Made by a program: the position numbers and the translations under genes | The notes under the pieces: model-generated | Told to the model about the DNA's origin: nothing | Seen by the model: the letters and a program-made list of their open reading frames with translations, nothing else | Database searches by the model: none | Part shown: positions 32,940-41,258 of the stretch, piece by piece | How the letters are laid out: each line of letters begins with the position of its first letter | Position numbering within the stretch: position 1 is the stretch's first letter | Origin: Clostridium sp. CAG:417 | GTDB taxonomy: Bacteria; Bacillota_I; Bacilli_A; RF39; UBA660 | Length of the DNA: 64,000 nt | Assembly (NCBI GenBank): GCA_000432835.1 | Contig: FR890371.1 | Location: forward strand, 1 to 64,000 | Direction of reading: 5' to 3'

Positions 32940-33756
32940 ATGAAGAATAAAAATAAAAAAGTAGTAGTGTATGTATGTTTAATTATTTTATGTATAAGTG
33001 TTGGTTATGTCAGCTATGTTTGCTAACTGCTATGCTTTAAAAAATGTTGATGTTAGTAGTTTTGATACGAGTAGTGTAGGAGATATGAATTCTATTTTTT
33101 ATAACTGTTCATCGTTAACATCTCTTGATATTAAAAATTTTAATACGAGTAATGTTACTTCATTTTCTAATGCTTTTTATGGATTATCATCTGTTACATC
33201 TGTTGATTTTAGTGGACTAGATTTTCATACAATGAGTGTTATTGAAGAAATTTTTAATGGCGCTTCTAATCTTTTAAGTGTTAATTTAAGTAAGACAAAA
33301 TTTAGTAGTGTTACAACATTGTATGGTTTGTTAGGTGGTGCTTCAGCAGTAAAGACTCTAAATTTGAGTGGAGCTGACTTTTCAAGTGTAACAGATATTT
33401 CAAGTGATTTTGCAGTAGGCAATACAGCCCTTGAATCTATTAATTTAAGCGGAGTAAATTTCTCATCTTTAACAAAGGCACAAGCTATGTTTTATAATTT
33501 AAATAAATTAAAAACAATAAATATGAGTAATATAGTTGCTCCTAAACTAACAGATATTACAGCTATGTTTAATTCTTGCTCAGTTCTTGAAACAGTAGAC
33601 TTTAGAGGAATTGATACTTCTAAATTAACTAATAGTTCTTCAGTATTTAATAATGTCAACGGAGCAAAAATTTATGTTAGTAGTAATACAGATAAAACAA
33701 ATATAGAAAATATGTTAACAGCATCTTCTGCATCGGCAAATGTTTTAGTAAAATAG
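32940..33756 (+). pseudogene. Truncated BspA/DUF285-type surface protein gene
   Basis: ATG 32940 (AGGAAGG upstream) starts a signal-peptide-like frame (MKNKNKKVVVYVCLIILCIS) that ends at TAA 33024. In the next frame, from about 33007, begin DUF285 repeats (SAMFANCYALKNVDVSSFDTS..., MFxxCSSLTSLD...) running to 33756. Intact family members have hundreds of residues between signal peptide and repeats, so a deletion plus frame change is the simplest reading. The repeat part ends without a wall anchor. It may be expressed from an internal start, but no ribosome site is seen at 33007. Confidence 0.7.
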
Positions 33757-33771
33757 TTTAAATATTATAAT

Positions 33772-33799
33772 GGTATATACTTGTAGTATATACTTTTTT
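33772..33799 (+). terminator. Terminator after the DUF285 remnant
   Basis: GGTATATAC (33772-33780) and GTATATAC (33786-33793) with a T-run after. Confidence 0.75.
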
Positions 33800-33850
33800 C
33801 TTGTTATTCCATTCTTAATATGTTAAACTATAAAAAGTTAGGAGGCACTT

Positions 33851-35440
33851 ATGTTACAAGTTAATAATGTTAGTTTAAGATTTGGAAAAAGAGTTTTGTT
33901 TGAAGATGTAAATATTAAATTTACTGATGGTAATTGTTATGGACTTATTGGAGCTAATGGAGCAGGAAAGTCTACTTTCTTAAAAATATTATCAAAAGAA
34001 ATTGAAACTACTACTGGTGAGGTTATTTTGGGTAAGGGAGAACGCCTTTCATTTTTGAAGCAAGATCATTATATGTATGATGAAGAAAGTGTTATAAACA
34101 CTGTTATTATGGGGAATGATAGATTATGGAAAATAATGGAGGAGAAAAACAAATTATATAGCCAAACTGAATTTAGTGATGAAGATGGTATGCGACTTGC
34201 CGAATTAGAAGGTGAGTTTATGGATCTTAATGGTTGGGAAGCTGAAAGTGATGCTGCAACTATATTAAATAGTTTAGGGGTTAAAGAAGGATATCATTAT
34301 ATGTTAATGAAAGAAATTCCTGTTAAGCTTCGTGTAAAAGTATTGCTTGCCCAAGCTTTATTTGGTAATCCAGATGTCTTATTATTGGATGAACCTACAA
34401 ACTCACTTGATGTTGAGGCAATTAGTTGGTTAGAAGAGTTTTTGATTAACTTTAATAATACTGTCATAGTAGTATCACATGATAGACATTTCTTAAATAA
34501 AGTTTGTACACATATAGCTGATCTTGATTATAATAAAATTAAACTATATATTGGAAATTATGATTTCTGGTATGAGTCTAGTCAGTTGGCATTGAAACAG
34601 ATGAAGGAAGCTAATAAAAAGAAGGAAGATAAAATTAAAGAGTTACAAGATTTCATAGCGCGTTTTAGTGCTAACGCTTCAAAGAGTAAACAAGCTACTT
34701 CTCGAAAGAAAATGTTAGAAAAAATTCAACTAGATGAAATTGTTCCTTCGTCTAGAAAGTATCCATTCATAGATTTTAAAATAGAAAAACCAGTAGGAAA
34801 AGAAATATTAAAAGTAACTAATTTAACCAAAGAAGTAGATGGTAAGAAAATACTTAATAAAGTTAGTTTTACAGTTCTTAAGGGTGATAAGATTAATATT
34901 GTAGCGGATGATGATTTACCTAAGACAGCCTTATTTAATATTATTATGGGAATTGATAGAGAATATAAAGGTAGCTATGAATGGGGCAAAACTATAGTGC
35001 CTAGTTATTTACCTCAAGATAATAGTGCTTATTTTAAAGATAATAATAAAAATATAATGGAATGGATTGGCTCTTTTTATGATATAGAAGATGAAACAGT
35101 ACTTAGAGGATTTTTAGGAAGAATGTTGTTTTCTGGGGATGATGTATTTAAAAAAGTTGATGTATTATCTGGTGGAGAAAAGGCACGCTGTATGCTTAGT
35201 AAGTGTATGCTTGAAAATCCTAACTTCTTAGTTTTAGATGAACCTACTAACCATTTAGATTTGGAAAGTATTACAGCTTTAAATAAAGGACTTGTTAATT
35301 TTACGGGTAGTATTCTTTTAACAAGTCGTGACCATGAACTTAATAGTACTGTTACTAATAGGATAATAGAAATTAAAGATGATGGTTCAATATTAGATAG
35401 ATATATGACTTATGATGAGTATTTAGAGTCAAAGAAATAA
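33851..35440 (+). CDS. ABC-F family ATPase with asymmetric ATP sites (YkpA/YbiT group)
   Basis: 529 residues, two ABC domains and no membrane part, so a translation-type ABC-F protein. NBD1 has an intact Walker A (GANGAGKST, 34-42) and Walker B (VLLLDEP, 176-182) but its signature is EIPVKLRVKVLL rather than LSGGQ. NBD2 has VADDDLPKTA at 351-360 in place of Walker A, but an intact LSGGEK (439-444) and LDEPTNHLD. Thus only the composite site made from Walker A1 and signature 2 can be active. The inter-domain linker (about 250-295) is charged and helical. Start ATG 33851 behind GGAGG. Confidence 0.85.
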   Translation: MLQVNNVSLRFGKRVLFEDVNIKFTDGNCYGLIGANGAGKSTFLKILSKEIETTTGEVILGKGERLSFLKQDHYMYDEESVINTVIMGNDRLWKIMEEKNKLYSQTEFSDEDGMRLAELEGEFMDLNGWEAESDAATILNSLGVKEGYHYMLMKEIPVKLRVKVLLAQALFGNPDVLLLDEPTNSLDVEAISWLEEFLINFNNTVIVVSHDRHFLNKVCTHIADLDYNKIKLYIGNYDFWYESSQLALKQMKEANKKKEDKIKELQDFIARFSANASKSKQATSRKKMLEKIQLDEIVPSSRKYPFIDFKIEKPVGKEILKVTNLTKEVDGKKILNKVSFTVLKGDKINIVADDDLPKTALFNIIMGIDREYKGSYEWGKTIVPSYLPQDNSAYFKDNNKNIMEWIGSFYDIEDETVLRGFLGRMLFSGDDVFKKVDVLSGGEKARCMLSKCMLENPNFLVLDEPTNHLDLESITALNKGLVNFTGSILLTSRDHELNSTVTNRIIEIKDDGSILDRYMTYDEYLESKK

Positions 35441-35468
35441 GAAATGGTATCCATGAGATACCTTTTAA

Positions 35469-35497
35469 TTTACAATTATTTTTGTGCATGTTATAAT
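35469..35497 (+). promoter_or_regulatory. Promoter of the 174-aa gene
   Basis: TTTACA (35469-35474) and TATAAT (35492-35497), 17-base spacing. A GGTATC/GATACC hairpin (35446-35462) just upstream could end the ABC-F transcript. Confidence 0.6.
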
Positions 35498-35519
35498 ACT
35501 TTGACAGTGAGGTGATTTC

Positions 35520-36044
35520 TTGATAAGTAATTTTAAAGTAAAAAATTGTTTTAATTGTGCTTTTGGTAAATATGATGGATTTTGTATAAAAAGAAATGAT
35601 AAGCTAGGATATTATACAGACTGTAAATTTTATAGTGGAAGTTATATTCCAACAGCTGTTTTTCATATTTTAGGCAGTAGAAAACATCATGAAATATTAG
35701 AAGATATTAGAGAGTTTAGAAGAGATGTTTTAGATAAGAATGAGTCTTATAGAAAGATAATGTTTCGTTATGATACAATAGGACCTATGATTGCGTATAA
35801 TATAGAAAAAGATTATAAAAAAACTCGTGACAAATCTTTAGCAATTAGCTTACTTGAGCATTATATCAAACCTATTATAGCTTTATATAAAGAAGGAAAA
35901 GAAGAGAGTGCTATTGTAAAATTTGGACAAATGGAAGACGTTTTAGAAGAGTGTTATAATTTTAATAATTCTTTTTCTAATGTTCAAGAAATTGAAAAAA
36001 TAAAAAAGAAGGCATTGATTGATAACATTTGGAATAAATATTAA
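35520..36044 (+). CDS. Hypothetical protein with N-terminal Cys cluster
   Basis: 174 residues from TTG 35520 (AGGTGAT before it). Residues 10-38 carry C-x2-C...C...C (CFNCAFGKYDGFC, later DCKF), a possible metal or iron-sulphur site; the rest is helical. It lies 13 bases ahead of the HD-domain gene, so the two are probably cotranscribed. No known family. Confidence 0.6.
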   Translation: MISNFKVKNCFNCAFGKYDGFCIKRNDKLGYYTDCKFYSGSYIPTAVFHILGSRKHHEILEDIREFRRDVLDKNESYRKIMFRYDTIGPMIAYNIEKDYKKTRDKSLAISLLEHYIKPIIALYKEGKEESAIVKFGQMEDVLEECYNFNNSFSNVQEIEKIKKKALIDNIWNKY

Positions 36045-36057
36045 ACAAGGAGATATT

Positions 36058-36714
36058 ATGTCAAGAGAAGAAAATGTTATAAAATATTATGTGTTATGTA
36101 ATAAACTTAAAAATGTTATCAGAACCGGTTGGAAGGTTTGGAATGTGGAAAGAGAAAGACTAGAAAGTGTTGCTGAACATATTTTTGGAGTTCAAATGCT
36201 TGCGATTGCGATGAAATCAGAATATGAATATGATATTGATATTAAAAAAACGTTATTTATGTTAGCTATTCATGAGTTAGGAGAGACTATAATTGGAGAT
36301 TTGACTCAATTTCAAATTTCTCATGAAGAAAAGGAAAAGCAAGAGCATGAAGCTGTTGCTAATATATTAAGAGGATTAATAGATGGTAAACAGATAGAAG
36401 AGTTATTTTTAGAGTTTGATGCTCATCAAACTAAGGAGGCTATGTTTGCTTATCAGTGTGATAAGTTAGAATGTGATTTACAGTGTAAGTTATATGATGA
36501 AGAAGGTTGTGTTGAATTAGAAAAACAAAAAGATAATGAAAGTTTGAGAAATGAATTAGTTCAAAAATTGTTAGTTGAAGGTGACTCTTGGTCAGAGATG
36601 TGGCTTCATTTTGGACAACAGACCTATCCTTATGATGATAATTTTAGAGATGTATCAAATTACGCTATTAAACATAATATAAGTTTGGAAAAGGTTAATA
36701 AGAAGACAAAATAA
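36058..36714 (+). CDS. HD-domain phosphohydrolase (YfbR/5'-nucleotidase-like)
   Basis: Start set at ATG 36058 behind AAGGAGA. 218 residues. Metal-binding His in SVAEHIFGVQML (about 41-52), HD-like pair in LAIHELGE (about 76-83), later GDLTQ and a final Asp in CDKLECDLQC. This order fits the HD superfamily nucleotidases such as YfbR. Substrate cannot be told from sequence alone. Confidence 0.75.
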   Translation: MSREENVIKYYVLCNKLKNVIRTGWKVWNVERERLESVAEHIFGVQMLAIAMKSEYEYDIDIKKTLFMLAIHELGETIIGDLTQFQISHEEKEKQEHEAVANILRGLIDGKQIEELFLEFDAHQTKEAMFAYQCDKLECDLQCKLYDEEGCVELEKQKDNESLRNELVQKLLVEGDSWSEMWLHFGQQTYPYDDNFRDVSNYAIKHNISLEKVNKKTK

Positions 36715-36750
36715 AAAGGATATGTGATTTCTCAATCGAATATCCTTTTT
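36713..36750. terminator. Bidirectional terminator between convergent genes
   Basis: AAAAAGGATAT (36713-36723) and ATATCCTTTTT (36740-36750) make an 11-bp stem with A/T flanks suited to both directions. Confidence 0.85.
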
Positions 36751-37693
36751 AATTTATTAATTTTTCTCCTTTTTGACATCTATTACCCCAACCATCTATT
36801 ACCTTATCTTTATTTTTTATTAGAATTATTTCACAGTTATTTGGACATCCTTCACAGTTTACGCTACTAGTAGTATAAGAAAAATTATTTAGATCAAATG
36901 AATATTTTCTTTCTGGTTCTAACTTTGAAAGTAGGGCAATACCAATTGCACCCATTAAATGACCTTTATCACTAGTTGTTATTTCGGTTTGGAGAATGTC
37001 TTCAAAGGCTTTTTTGACCCCTGTGTTTTTACTAACACCACCTTGGAAGATTATAGGGTTATATATTTTTTTCCCTTTGGCGACATTATGAATATAATTA
37101 CTTGCAACACTATTACAAAGACCGGCAACTAGATCTTCCTTGGTATAGCCAATTTGGGCTTTGTGAACTAAATCACTTTCTGCAAAAACAGTACAACGGG
37201 CTGCTAGTTTAGCGGGAGATTTACTTAATAATGCGATTTTTCCCATATCTTCTACTTTTATGCCAAGTCTTTTTGCTTGACTAGATAGAAAGGCACCTGT
37301 GCCAGCTGCACAAAGAGTATTCATAGCATAGTCTGTTACTAATCCGTTTTCTAATAAAATAATTTTAGAATCTTGACCACCTATTTCAATAATAGTTCGA
37401 ACATCTTTATAATAGTGACTTGTACCAATAGCGTGAGCTGTGATTTCATTTTTTATGACATTGGCATTTAAAATACTACCAATTAATCTTCTGGCAGAAC
37501 CAGTTGTACCAACACCGACTATTTTTATATCTTTGCTATCTTTTAAGATTTCTTTTAAAACGTTTTTTACTGCGTTAATGGGACTTCCTTTAGTCCATAA
37601 ATAACAACTAGAAATAATATTATCATCTTCATCTAAAAGAACTGCTTTTGTAGATATTGAACCAATGTCAATTCCTAAATATCCTTTTTTCAT
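36749..37693 (-). CDS. 2-hydroxyacyl-CoA dehydratase activator-type ATPase (BadF/HgdC family)
   Basis: 314 residues of the ASKHA ATPase fold: GIDIGSISTKAVLLD (about 5-19), GVGTTGSARRL, IEIGGQDSKIILL (about 98-110), NTLCAAGTGAFLSSQAKRLG with the Fe-S Cys (about 123-142), RCTVFAESDLVHKAQ, QGGVSKN. In addition a C-terminal CEGCPNNC cluster is present. The family passes single electrons to dehydratases using ATP. It overlaps the next gene by four bases. Confidence 0.88.
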   Translation of the reverse strand: MKKGYLGIDIGSISTKAVLLDEDDNIISSCYLWTKGSPINAVKNVLKEILKDSKDIKIVGVGTTGSARRLIGSILNANVIKNEITAHAIGTSHYYKDVRTIIEIGGQDSKIILLENGLVTDYAMNTLCAAGTGAFLSSQAKRLGIKVEDMGKIALLSKSPAKLAARCTVFAESDLVHKAQIGYTKEDLVAGLCNSVASNYIHNVAKGKKIYNPIIFQGGVSKNTGVKKAFEDILQTEITTSDKGHLMGAIGIALLSKLEPERKYSFDLNNFSYTTSSVNCEGCPNNCEIILIKNKDKVIDGWGNRCQKGEKLIN

Positions 37694-38757
37694 TTTTTCT
37701 CCTTTCTGTAACGTAGAACATCATAAAATGCCTCTAATCTAGTGTTAACTCCGCCATCTTCTTGTTCCTCATCAAAAGAAAAAAAGAGGATAGGCATATC
37801 ATAGTCTCTACAGACATTTTGAATAATTGGAATGGCCGTAATTTCTGGAGTACAACCAAAAGGTTTGGTATGAATGATACCATCATATTTTTTCTTACTT
37901 AAATATATTGTTCTATAGACATTATCTAATCCATCAGCACCTAAATTGTATTTGCAATAACGTTTAGTTGTTTTATACATTTTTCTTTCATTTATAATTT
38001 TTCCCCATATTAAGTAAGAGAGGTTAGTAAACCGTTTTATTTCAATATTATTTTGAGCTAATTTATATTCGAGATTATAAGTACTTGATGGTTCCATGGC
38101 GGTATATAATTCTCCAATAATGCCAATTCTTAAAACATTTTCTTTTTTAGTTTCTATTTTTTTGAAAAGACGTTTGTATTTGAAATATGACTTTTTTAAT
38201 TGTCTTAGATTTTGACATTTAGAAAATTCACGGAGCATTCTTTTCTTCATTACAATAAAACTATTTTTCTTGGTTTCAAAACCGATATTTTTTCTAATAT
38301 ATTCATCTATTTTATCCATATAATAGATCATTTTTAAAGTCAAATAACCATAATAAATAAAGCGTTTATATGGAAGAGTAGAATTTAGTTTTTTAAATAA
38401 TTCATATATTTCTTTAATACTTCTCTTGTCACTATTACTTAACTGATATAAATCAAAATTATATCCTAAATCTTTTAAAATTTGTTCTTGGACTTCTCCA
38501 TAATAACGATATCTACATCCACCACCTGCTTGTATTAGGACGTTTGCTCCCATATCTAGAGATTCGATGAAGTTACCAAGTGTGTATTTAAAGGGTAGGC
38601 AAGCATCGCTAGGAGAGTATTTGCTACCTAATTCTATCGTTTTCTTTGTTATTTCAGGAGAATTAATTATTTTACAATTGGTGGTATGCTTAAATAAAAA
38701 ATTTAGGGGAATGTTATAGTCTCCAAGTTTTGGAAAACTTATTATTGTTTTGCTCAT
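37690..38757 (-). CDS. 2-hydroxyacyl-CoA dehydratase D-like / DUF2229 protein
   Basis: 355 residues. Conserved Cys and motifs: ELGSKYSPSDACLPFKYTLGNFIESL (about 47-72), LIQAGGGCRYRYYGE (about 79-93), IGELYTAMEPSSTYNLEYKLA (about 213-233), and THTKPFGCTPEITA with a Cys near 302. These place it in the acyl-CoA dehydratase activase-associated family, here a stand-alone protein. It overlaps both neighbours by four bases, so the three form a tight operon. Confidence 0.75.
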   Translation of the reverse strand: MSKTIISFPKLGDYNIPLNFLFKHTTNCKIINSPEITKKTIELGSKYSPSDACLPFKYTLGNFIESLDMGANVLIQAGGGCRYRYYGEVQEQILKDLGYNFDLYQLSNSDKRSIKEIYELFKKLNSTLPYKRFIYYGYLTLKMIYYMDKIDEYIRKNIGFETKKNSFIVMKKRMLREFSKCQNLRQLKKSYFKYKRLFKKIETKKENVLRIGIIGELYTAMEPSSTYNLEYKLAQNNIEIKRFTNLSYLIWGKIINERKMYKTTKRYCKYNLGADGLDNVYRTIYLSKKKYDGIIHTKPFGCTPEITAIPIIQNVCRDYDMPILFFSFDEEQEDGGVNTRLEAFYDVLRYRKEKK

Positions 38758-39647
38758 ATTTTCACCTTCACTATATCAAAGAATGCTTCTAGTCTTGTAA
38801 TTAGACCTGTATTGCTTTCATTTTCTAAAATTAGTTTTAAAAGAGGTTTGTTAACTTTTCTTTTTACGAGTTCATTGGTTAAGGAATCTGGTCCGCATGG
38901 AAAACAGGAAAGAAGAATGATACCATCAACTCTACTATTATAGTATGAAATTCCCGCTAGGAGTTTTTTACTATGAGTCCAGTGAACAGTTTTAGAAATT
39001 TTACTACATTCTATATCAACCAATTCTTCTGGTAAAATATTGCTATAAATAATTTCAAAACCATTATCCTTTATGATTTTTTTAATTTCTTTCGTTAAAA
39101 TATTTTCATATAAAATATATGGATGACCAGCTAGTAATATTTTTTTAGAAGGGGATTTTAGTTTTTCTGTTTGAGCTAAGAAATTTTTTTCTCTGATTTT
39201 TTTATCTTTATCTAGAGCCTTTAAATAGGCAGTGACTGTTGCTATTACGGAATAACCTAGTTGTTTTCCAATATTTATATAGGCTTTCATTTCTGTTTTA
39301 TGTTTTTGTAAGTCTATATTGCTAGTGATAAGGGGAACTTCTGGAAAAAGGTTATGAATTAAGTCATATAAAGCATTAAAGTTTGTACAGACTTGTTCAT
39401 GTTCTTTTATGGAAAAAAGACGTGGAATAAAAATAGCATTACATTTATCTTTTAATTCCATAACCTCGCCAATAAATATTTTTAAAGATAGGCAAGCTTC
39501 ATCGGGAGCCATGCTAGTTCCTTTTTTTATGGTTTCTTTAGTTACTTCTTTATTAGTAATTGTTTTGACTCCTAAATTTTCAAAAAAACTCATCCAAAGT
39601 ACTTCATCATAATAGTATAAAAGACCTTTAATTATTCCAACTTTCAT
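38754..39647 (-). CDS. DUF2229 acyl-CoA-dehydratase-activase-associated protein
   Basis: 297 residues. GIIKGLLYYYDEVLWMSFFENLG at the start, then KKGTSMAPDEACLSLKIFIGE with a conserved Cys (about 53), FIPRLFSIKEHEQVC (about 77-91), ILLAGHPYILYEN, and DGIILLSCFPCGPDSL (about 240-255). It is a paralogue-like partner of the next gene. First gene of the operon; RBS CCTCC on + at 39,652-39,657 (AGGAGG on minus). Confidence 0.75.
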   Translation of the reverse strand: MKVGIIKGLLYYYDEVLWMSFFENLGVKTITNKEVTKETIKKGTSMAPDEACLSLKIFIGEVMELKDKCNAIFIPRLFSIKEHEQVCTNFNALYDLIHNLFPEVPLITSNIDLQKHKTEMKAYINIGKQLGYSVIATVTAYLKALDKDKKIREKNFLAQTEKLKSPSKKILLAGHPYILYENILTKEIKKIIKDNGFEIIYSNILPEELVDIECSKISKTVHWTHSKKLLAGISYYNSRVDGIILLSCFPCGPDSLTNELVKRKVNKPLLKLILENESNTGLITRLEAFFDIVKVKI

Positions 39648-39817
39648 ATTGCCTCCTAGTTAAAAATTATGTTTTTCCTATCTAATAATTCTTATATTTA
39701 TTCGACATTATATATAAATTTATTTATTTTTAGCGAAAAAAACGAGAAAAATTGCTTAAAAGTAGTGAAATAGCTAGAAAATATGTTATAATTTTATTAT
39801 TGAAAGGAAGAGTTAAT

Positions 39818-40702
39818 ATGGCTAATACAAAGAAAAAAAGTACAAATGCAAGTAGTAATACTGCAAGTAAGAAAAATAATACACCAAAGAAAGATACTAC
39901 TAAAAAGAAGACAACAAATACAGGTGCTAAAAAGAAGACAACAAATACAGGTGCTAAAAAGAGTAGTACTGTAAAAAAGACAACTGCTACTGCAAAGAAG
40001 ACTAATACATCAAAGAAGGCTACTGCTACTAAAAATGCAAATGTAGTTTCTAAGAAGAAAGTTCCAGTAGAAAATAAGGAAAAGACAATAGAAAAAAAAG
40101 TAGAAAAAAAGGTTGTTCAAGTTGAAGAAGTAAAAACAGTAGATGACTCTAAAGATAATGCTACATCAGTTAATAAAAATAATGATAGTACAAATAGAAT
40201 GACTATTGTCGTTGTTATTTGTTTAGTAGTAGCAATCATTATTAGTATGGTTGTAACTTCTTCTAGTGGAAGTTATAATAAAGGAAATGGAAGCTCATCT
40301 TCAGCTAGTAGTGTTGAAGAAGAAAGTAATAGTATTAAAGATAGTGAAAAAGCTGATTTAACATCTATTGGAATTGATCAATACTTAGAATTACTTAAGG
40401 GAAGTGAAGCTTCAGTTATTTATATCGGAAGACCTACATGTTCTCACTGCGTAATTCAAAAACCAATTATGGAACATTTAGTATATAAATATGGTGTAAA
40501 AGTTAATTATTTAAATACTGATGATTTAGATGATGATGGTATTTCTAAATTACAATCTTCTAATGAATACTTTAGTGAAGGTTGGGGTACACCATTAACA
40601 CTTGTTGTAAAAGATGGCGATATTAAAGATAAAGCGTCAGGTGAAACGAGTATTGCTGATTTAGTATCAATGTTTGAAAAATATGATTTAATAAAGAAAT
40701 AG
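39818..40702 (+). CDS. Membrane-anchored thioredoxin-fold protein with Lys/Thr-rich N terminus
   Basis: Start set at ATG 39818 (GAAAGGAAG ahead). 294 residues. Residues 1-120 are basic and repetitive (KKTTNTGAK-type repeats, a 27-base exact duplication at about 39,904-39,957). A membrane helix follows (about 128-151), then a Ser/Gly linker, and a thioredoxin-like domain with the CSHC redox site in GRPTCSHCVIQKP and the cis-Pro loop GTPLTL. The thioredoxin domain should be outside the cell. Likely a thiol redox protein of the envelope. Confidence 0.75.
   Translation: MANTKKKSTNASSNTASKKNNTPKKDTTKKKTTNTGAKKKTTNTGAKKSSTVKKTTATAKKTNTSKKATATKNANVVSKKKVPVENKEKTIEKKVEKKVVQVEEVKTVDDSKDNATSVNKNNDSTNRMTIVVVICLVVAIIISMVVTSSSGSYNKGNGSSSSASSVEEESNSIKDSEKADLTSIGIDQYLELLKGSEASVIYIGRPTCSHCVIQKPIMEHLVYKYGVKVNYLNTDDLDDDGISKLQSSNEYFSEGWGTPLTLVVKDGDIKDKASGETSIADLVSMFEKYDLIKK
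39904..39957 (+). repeat. Exact 27-base tandem duplication in the Lys/Thr tract
   Basis: AAGAAGACAACAAATACAGG and the rest of the 27-base unit is present twice (period 27, nine codons KKTTNTGAK), inside the thioredoxin-anchor gene. Confidence 0.8.
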
Positions 40703-40712
40703 AGGTGGCTAT

Positions 40713-41186
40713 ATGGAGGAAGAAAGATTAAATGTTTATCAACATGTAGCTAGATTTAAAAATAAATATCCTTTAACTATAGGATGGAGATATAGAAAAA
40801 ATGCGAGCATAGTAGAGAAACATCTTAATCCTGGTGAATATGTTGTTTATGCTTTTATAGCACAAAAAAATAATAACCCGTTTAATATATTTGGTAGTGC
40901 TGTAGTAGCGCTTACTAATGAAAGAATATTGATAGGTAGAAAAAGAGTAGTATTTGGATATTTTCTTGACTCCATTACACCCGATTTATTTAATGATTTA
41001 AAAATATTGGGTGGAATTATTTGGGGAAAAGTAATAATTGATACAGTTAAAGAATTAGTTATTTTATCTGATATATCTAATGATGCGTTACCTGAGATAT
41101 ATTCAAAAATATCTGATTACATGATGAAAATGAAGCAAAGGTTTTCTACTAGCGATAATTGTAATCATAGTGAAAACATGGAGTAA
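40713..41186 (+). CDS. PH-like domain protein (YokE/bPH type)
   Basis: 157 residues. The core LNPGEYVVYAFIAQKNN...GSAVVALTNERILIGRKRVVFGYF, followed by IPLFNDLKI-like strands and a C-terminal helix, is the bacterial PH domain pattern. No membrane segment. Probably a cytoplasmic regulatory or binding protein. The stop codon sits in the loop of the terminator. Confidence 0.65.
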   Translation: MEEERLNVYQHVARFKNKYPLTIGWRYRKNASIVEKHLNPGEYVVYAFIAQKNNNPFNIFGSAVVALTNERILIGRKRVVFGYFLDSITPDLFNDLKILGGIIWGKVIIDTVKELVILSDISNDALPEIYSKISDYMMKMKQRFSTSDNCNHSENME

Positions 41187-41199
41187 TCCATGTTTTTTT
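41175..41199 (+). terminator. Terminator overlapping the PH-domain stop codon
   Basis: AACATGGA (41175-41182) pairs with TCCATGTT (41187-41194); the TAA is in the 4-base loop; T-run follows. Confidence 0.85.
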
Positions 41200-41258
41200 A
41201 ATACTTATTTTACTTGCTAAAAATGATTGTTTTTCTTATAATTATAATAGGTGGTTGT

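Noticed and set aside
32998..33026. Phase-variable slip in the DUF285 gene
   Set aside because: No homopolymer run at the frame break, and the frame-1 stop at 32995 excludes slippage in the A-run upstream.
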